A stretch of DNA of 64,000 bases from Mesodorylaimus sp. YZB2_4 (lineage: Eukaryota > Nematoda > Enoplea > Dorylaimida > Dorylaimidae). The stretch is from assembly GCA_030248295.1 (NCBI GenBank), contig JASANH010001374.1:1240001-1304000 (forward strand). The letters are read 5' to 3'. Positions 58,101-64,000 of the stretch are shown piece by piece. The notes under the pieces are model-generated. The model saw only the letters and a program-made list of their open reading frames with translations, made no database searches and had not been told where the DNA came from. The position numbers were made by a program, and so were the translations under genes. How positions within the stretch are numbered: position 1 is the stretch's first letter; every line of letters begins with the position of its first letter.

Positions 58101-61100
58101 GTTCCTAGTTCCGCGATCCGGCAACGAGACAGTGGTCAACCTGGAACTGCCCGAAACGGCACCCATCGGCTACGTGCTGGGTGTCGTGCCCGCCGTGGAC
58201 CCGCTGAGCGGCGAGACGGTACTGACGGCCGCGTTCGCCATCCCTCGTCTCAGTCCCTGGATAGCCTACTTCAACTACGACAGTCAGACAGGTACCTCCT
58301 GCGTGTGGCCCCAGCAGCTAGCGCACATAACAGGGAGACATGTGCAGGTGTGCTCAGTCTGAGGAAGACCATCGACTTCGAAGCCCTGCCCGCGGATTCC
58401 AACCCCATACTGCTCAGCCTGGCCGCCGGGGGCGATGCCAAGAACGGCAGCCTAGCACTGTTGAACATCACCGTGCTCGACGAGAATGACAACGCGCCTG
58501 TCTTCACTCAGAAGGTGAGCAAGCCTCGTTCACTACAAGCACGCACCAACTTCGACTTTAGGCGTATGTTACCCGGTTGCCAGAGGGCGCACCCAGCGGC
58601 CGAGTGGTCCTGTCCATGGAATTTGTGGACAACGACCCCAACGGCAACACTTTCTCCTTCTCCATGCAAGGCGGACACGGAAATTTCCAACTGCGTCGAG
58701 GTAGCAAGGTAGGCGAGGACTGAGTAGGCCATCGGCGTCCTAATGACAGCTGCGTTTCAGGATGAGAGGCGAGTGGAAGTGGTGGTGGCACCTCTGGCCC
58801 GCTTCGACTACGAGCACGGGCACCGACTGTACACTCTGGCGGTGACTGTGCGTGATGGGGTGAACAGAGAGGACACAGCCTCGGTAAGACCCGACTAGTG
58901 CAGTACGTGTGGAGAAGGTAGTGCATGTGGTTGGCTTCGTTGGCCGCTCGATAGCCTTCAGGCCAGGCAGAAGCCCGTCCAGTTGAGCCTCTAGCTCCTA
59001 CGACTGAGGGGCCTGGAGGGATCGTCTCCAATGTAGGGCTATTCCGCCTACTACAGTTGCGCTGGCGAGGGGGAAGCGAGGTCAATGTGAATTTCATGCT
59101 AGCTTATCCACTAGTCAGTGAATCTGCAAATGTACTGCACGCACAATCTGAACAAAAGCACACACCGAAGTCTATCATGTTTCATGAACATGCTCCGAAC
59201 CATATCCCACTTTGTCGAGGTTCCGTGCTCCCAGCATTCGTCCTAACCATCCATCAGAGCATTTCAGTGACTTTGATGGCTGGCACTGATCAGTGTTCAC
59301 CAACTACGTTCCAGGTGTTTATCCACATCCAAGACAGCAACGACCACGCGCCCAGGTTCCTCAAAATCGATTATTCGGCCCAAATTACTGAAGCTCACGC
59401 GATCGGTTCGAGCGTGTTCAAAGTGAGCGCGTTGGACGAGGATGCTGATGACCAGCTCGTGTTCGACTTGGTGTCCAGCGAGGCGACTGGTATGTCGTGG
59501 ATCGCGCTGACTGAACAGCACCCTGTTTCTGCTCTGTTCTCGTGTTTCAGACGCGTTCGCAGTAGAGTCTCGAAGCGGGGTCGTGAAAACTGTCAAATCG
59601 CTAGCACATCACGCTCGGCCAGAACCATACCTGTTGCGCATCAGGGCCTCGGATGGCGAGAGATCGGCCGCATTCACTGGCCAGGTGTACGTGCTGGAAG
59701 CCGGGGCCGCCCTGGCCGACCGACGATCAACCGCCAGCCGCCTACAGTTCGTGCAGCCCCCGCTGGGATTCGTGCTCAGACTGGCCGAGGTGAGTCCCCC
59801 GCCCAAACAGAGAACAGCCTGTGAGTGCCTGTCTTGGCTCAGACCCAGGAGCCGGGCTCATCGATCTACACGGTACAAGCCATCGACATCAGGGCCCAGC
59901 GACAAGGACACAAGCCGGTCTCGACGTTCGGAGGGGTGGTCTACACTCTGGCGGAGGTGGGCGACTACGACTGGTTCGCACTGGACGCGTACACGGGCGA
60001 GCTGAGGACGAGACGAGCATTTGACTACGAAATCGGCAAGGAATACAGCGTAAGTGATTCGTGTTTGTCCTCTTCCAATACAAACACGCCCACCCCTCAT
60101 CGCGCCTTCCGCGTGCATCTGCCTCGGATCCGGTTTTGCGCATTTTCTAAAAATTTATTGACACGGGCGAGGAGAAAGGCGGCCTCGAGCTGCCAGGAAG
60201 GACCCAGTTTCTCTAAAAACTTTTTCAAAGTCACCGGCGATGCGACGACGAAACTGGCCGTGCGCATATTTCGGGCAGAGATTGTAATCGGATTACCCGT
60301 ACGGGCATTATGTAAAGGCTGCCTACCCCCTAACTAAACATTCTCTGCCGAGCGAGTCGTTGCGCGCAACGATCAGCGCCCCCGACGTGAGGTGCAAATC
60401 ACGTATCAGCCGGCTGGTCATTGCAACAATAGTCTTACCCATGTCTACCCTCCAAAAACCGGGCTGGCAGCAGCTGCTCGATGACGAGACTACTGTCCGC
60501 CCAAAAAAGAATACGGCCATCAAACGAATTCAAACATTCGCCGCCGCCGATGGTCTGCGATACACGCCCTCGCCGAATGGAAAACGACGACGTCGCGGTG
60601 ATAAGTACCGCAAAACCGTGCCTCTCTACCCGCCCCTGTCGGCCTCGGACGGCGAGTTGGACGCCGAGCCCGGGCCAGACCTGCGAGCTCGCACCAATTC
60701 GGACTTGTTCGAGGATGGGGACAAGAAAAGGACGGCCCTCAGCCGGGACCACATCCACCACATGGCCACCATGCTCCCCCTGCCCGACCAGCTCAGCCCC
60801 GGAGCGGGCAGCAGCGGGTTCGGCTCGAGCGGACTGGCCTGGAGCGACCTGAGCTATCGATCGACGGCCTTCTCACTGACGGCCACCAGCCCCGACTCGG
60901 CCATCAGCCTGTTCAGCTCGACCCCCTCCAAAGTCGGATCTATCCTCGCTAGCAAGAGGCACATTCACTTGGACGAGGACCTGATCGAGGAGCACCAACC
61001 GACTGAGCCAGACCAGAAAGCCCGTGCGAGTCCCGCCCAGTACAGGCCCCCGGCACTGAGCCGTCGCGCGGCCGAGACCACGTACGTGACCACAGTGTTC

Positions 61101-63727
61101 GAGCTGGTGGGACGAGGACTGCAGGAAATCGAGCACTCGCTGGGCCAAGAAATGCGCCACTTCTGCGACCAAGGCCTGATCATTGCCTGCTGCGAGGTGC
61201 GCTGGTCCACGCCCGATCGACACAGGGACATCGGCAGCGAGACCCGAATGAAGACCGACCTCCTGCGCGGCCTCACTGCCAACAACTCGCGCGTGTGGGA
61301 CGCAGTGGACCTTGTGGGGTCGGTGACCGAGGAGTTGATGGCGCGCAAGTGGGCCTGCACTGGCGGCGCCTACCGTCGATACTATTCCGACCTGTTGCCG
61401 TTGGCCCACCACGAGGCTGCCGAGGAGCACGAGCCGTGGTGGCAGCTGCGAACGGGCGCCGAGCTGGACGAGCGCATCGACTGGCCCCTGATCGCGTGCA
61501 GGCGCAGGACCACCGTCATTGTACTCAATATGATTTGTCTGAAATTGCGTATTGTGTGAGAATGGCAGTTGCGTGTGCTCGAACGGGTGTCTTAGACGCG
61601 TACAAAAATGGCCTCTTTAGGGTGTCTTCATTTCATGTTTGTACAGTGCATTCTTTATTGCGTCGGACCGGAAACCTGTTAGTCTTCTCTTTCGATTAAT
61701 GTCAGGGCGTAGGTTGGTGTCGTTTCAAGTAAACTCGTCCTCTAAACGGCCACATTTCGCGCCTGTACGCATTTCAGATAGTGCTCGTTGCTCGCTCGGC
61801 TGTCGAGGAGGTGGCCAACGAGACCGAAAATGAACAAATCACACACGTCACAAGGCTGCTCCATATGCAGGTGGAGGACGCGGATGATAACGCACCCCGC
61901 TTCGATCGCACCCAGGTAGGCCGGAACATGTTCCTAGTTTATTGTCCGAACACAGTGCATTTCAGGACTCGCTGCCAGTCGTCTTCACAATACCCGAACG
62001 AGCCCGACCAGGCCACCTTATTGGCCGCCTTCTAGGCCGTGATGGAGATGTATCGCCCGCCCTGGCCAGCATACGTTATCACACGACGTGTAAGTGCCGA
62101 CCATCCATCACGCGCCCAAACATCCGGTTCACGTTTCGAAAACATCCGTTCATGGCGCAGCTCACGGCCAGGCAAAATCGTGAATTTACAGTAGTTCTTG
62201 GCCAATATCGCTTCTTTTAGGCGGCAACGGGGACGGGCTATTCGATGTGGACCCCGAGTCTGGCACGATATCACTGGCCAAAGCGCCCCCTCCATTCGAG
62301 CCCAACATCGGTCGGCTGTGCGTCTTGGCCACCAGCCCGCCAATAAGCCCCGAAAACTCGAGTCTGCCATCGGTCTACCAAGCCAGTAATGTGAGCATGC
62401 TGAATGTGCTCGTTCGACAACGAGTCGAGGTGGTCGAAAATGAAGTGGACCTGACAGGAACGAACGGGAGCAAGATCAGTCTAGGTATGAACGAGTGACA
62501 GGGGGAACACCCTCTGACCAACTTATCCCGGTTCAGGCACGGTGGCCATAGCCGATCGACGACACACCTTGCAAATGGAGAAACTCAGGGCCTCGCCGCA
62601 CTCGATAGACCACCAGTTGAGCAGCGTCCACTTCGCGCCGTAAATGCTAGCCTGAGCACCCGCCTGGCCAGCCCCACATTTGTCATTTTTAGGGTCGATA
62701 AGGACGTTCGAGCAGACACTACGAACGGATTCGGAGTGGTGGCCGATACGGGCATGCTCACCGTCGACCCGGCCTTGTACTCTGGTCCAGAAGGGGTCTA
62801 CACACTCACTGTCCACATGTACAAGAACAGGCCCGAGCGCGTATATTACGACAGCCTGGTGCACTATGTGAGTGGAATGTGTCCAGTGGCCACTCGCGGC
62901 TCGGCAGTGACCATTTTGCAGGTTCACGTGGTCCGTGACTCGCACAAACTCAAATTCGTCTTCGATATCCCTTTATCGAGTCTAGAATGCCGACAGGCGG
63001 ATGCGTTCGAGTAAGGCACCGCCCGCCTTGAGCCCAAACGCAGTGCATGTGCGTGGTTTTTTCAGGCAAATCACGCAAGCCGTGCACGAAATGTCGGGCG
63101 GTGATCTCGAGCTCATCCTCGATTCACCCATGGCCCACGAGCGGGACGGGAAAAGGTTAGCAGTCAGAGAATGTCAGATCAGGAATGCACGCTGGTGGTT
63201 GCAGGTCGGCCGCGTGCTTCCACGCCGTGCAGAACAAGACGAGACTGGTGGACAGGCTGGTCACGTTAAAGAGAATGGAGGGCATGGCCGAGTCCCTGCT
63301 GCCCGTCTACCAGCGCGCCTATGTGGTCGACATACAGGCGAGTAGTCCAGGCACTCACGCCACTGTCACTGATAACACACCCATTTCAGGACTGTGCTGC
63401 TCCTATCGAGACAGCTTATATAAAGCCAGTCGAGATGGTCCTGTTCGTGTTCGCTGGCTCGCTGACCCTGATGACTGCACTGACGGCTGCCGTGTACTAT
63501 GCGCTCATAAAAAGGTTCTTCCAACCAGTAGTCCACTTTTACCTGGTGCACAGGGCTTTTGTTTAGGTACAATGATAAAATCCCTGATCTCGCCCAGGAA
63601 CCAGGTAGAGCATGGACTCGGTGATACTCGGCAAGAGGGTACAAGTGTGCCTTTTTCAGGAACACCGCAATCTGCCGCCTCCGAAACACCACCGGCATCG
63701 CCATCGAACCAGCTGGTGCCCAGGTGA
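55177..63727 (+). CDS. Large atypical cadherin, CDH23/PCDH15-like end
   Basis: More than twenty short exons encode a long ectodomain of diverged cadherin repeats. Clear linker motifs are VLDENDNAPVFTQK, IQDSNDHAPRFLK and VEDADDNAPRFDR, with DxD and LDYE-type strands (FDYEHGHRL, FDYEIGKEYS). Near the end a cysteine-containing membrane-adjacent region (LKFVFDIPLSSLECRQADAF, VYQRAYVVDIQDCAAP) precedes one membrane span (MVLFVFAGSLTLMTALTAAVYY). The cytoplasmic tail is short (KRYNDKIPDLAQE...NQLVPR). This end resembles the membrane-adjacent domains of CDH23 and PCDH15-type cadherins. The tail has no catenin-binding region. The N-terminus is unsettled: I give the first in-frame ATG, but no convincing signal peptide precedes the first repeat. 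The intron 60050-61777 hosts another gene. Confidence 0.8.
60441..61559 (+). CDS. Intronless gene nested in cadherin intron, unknown
   Basis: One open frame of 372 residues starts MSTLQKPGWQQLLDD at 60441. The N-terminal ~190 residues are basic and Ser/Pro-rich (GKRRRRGDKYRK); the C-terminal half looks folded (TTVFELVGRGLQEIEHSLGQ, GLIIACCEVRWS, ARKWACTGGAYRRYY). No family recognised. It sits in the 1728-base intron of the cadherin on the same strand, and the host exons splice in frame across it. Length and codon regularity argue for a real gene, perhaps a retrocopy of a multi-exon parent. Confidence 0.6.
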   Translation: MSTLQKPGWQQLLDDETTVRPKKNTAIKRIQTFAAADGLRYTPSPNGKRRRRGDKYRKTVPLYPPLSASDGELDAEPGPDLRARTNSDLFEDGDKKRTALSRDHIHHMATMLPLPDQLSPGAGSSGFGSSGLAWSDLSYRSTAFSLTATSPDSAISLFSSTPSKVGSILASKRHIHLDEDLIEEHQPTEPDQKARASPAQYRPPALSRRAAETTYVTTVFELVGRGLQEIEHSLGQEMRHFCDQGLIIACCEVRWSTPDRHRDIGSETRMKTDLLRGLTANNSRVWDAVDLVGSVTEELMARKWACTGGAYRRYYSDLLPLAHHEAAEEHEPWWQLRTGAELDERIDWPLIACRRRTTVIVLNMICLKLRIV

Positions 63728-64000
63728 TATACACAAGTACATTCGGTGTTCCAGCCCTGTGCACCATGTATTTTCAGTCGGCATGGATACGAGTGGAAAG
63801 AACAAACCATACAAGACTTCAGCTGACAGAAAAGTAGTGATAAGGACAGAATTAGTTCTGCGTGTTGAGTGCGTTGTCTACGAATATATGCGAAATCCCT
63901 TGGCCCGACTCAGAATTGTTGAGCATAGATGAATGGCTGAGCAGCTTACTGCAGATGTCCGGGTTGGCGTGTTTGACCACATCATGTGACGAGATTGCGG
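63728..64000. other. Right-edge spacer
   Basis: No gene supported. On the minus strand 64000-63953 is open (SSHDVVKHANPDIC) up to a GTAAGC donor and could be the end of an exon of a gene beyond the edge; evidence is too thin to call. Confidence 0.3.

Overview
The window is gene-dense animal nuclear DNA. Genes are split by many short introns (mostly 45-100 bases) that begin GTGAGT or GTAAGT and end TTTCAG. Nearly every gene has a clear animal family. The TTTCAG acceptors, a Patched-related (PTR) transporter, a claudin-like four-span protein, an astacin with ShK-type cysteine tail and a PRV-amide neuropeptide gene together suggest a nematode or close ecdysozoan relative. This is an inference from gene content; no ribosomal or mitochondrial marker is present.

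Layout: 1-2673 SMG7 (-), running off the left edge. 3028-11089 is an 8-kb DNA transposon with 655-base terminal inverted repeats. It carries two convergent genes: a Ulp1-protease/PHD protein (+) and a KDZ-like transposase (-). 11378-13865 RASSF (+). 13969-15783 Cys-loop receptor (-). 16128-18178 ZIP zinc transporter (-) with tRNA-like repeats in its last intron. 18727-20829 a protein with a NEDD1-like C-terminus (+). 21017-21846 claudin-like protein (-). 22065-22628 small membrane protein (+). 22755-23332 secreted cysteine-rich dibasic precursor (-). 24043-24474 unknown (-). 25006-26016 TIPRL (+). 26320-27421 broken astacin/ShK gene (+). 27664-29811 PFKFB (-). 29938-31074 CTU1 (-). 32151-34719 disrupted VWA gene (-). 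35054-40708 synaptojanin (-), with a secreted-protein gene nested on the other strand. 41144-43223 lipidated adenylate-kinase-like protein (-). 43686-44512 a fold-back element with an 8-base target duplication. 45270-47382 Twinkle helicase core (+). 47408-50498 PTR protein (-). 50852-51138 PRV-amide neuropeptide (-). 51492-52951 histidine acid phosphatase (+). 53808-54948 aldo-keto reductase (-). 55177-63727 a large cadherin (+) with an intronless gene nested in one intron.

The genes form no single pathway. Host genes cover RNA surveillance (SMG7), tRNA thiolation (CTU1), glycolytic control (PFKFB), phosphatase regulation (TIPRL), synaptic vesicle recycling (synaptojanin), mtDNA replication (Twinkle), signalling (RASSF, Cys-loop receptor, two candidate neuropeptide genes) and adhesion (cadherin, claudin-like). 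The most unusual content is the two-gene transposon whose inverted repeats supply both genes with the same promoter, leader intron and first nine codons; the fold-back element; and the poly-cysteine precursor. Three loci (VWA, astacin, acid phosphatase) carry frameshifts or stops. Two of these breaks lie in homopolymer runs, so assembly error must be weighed against decay.
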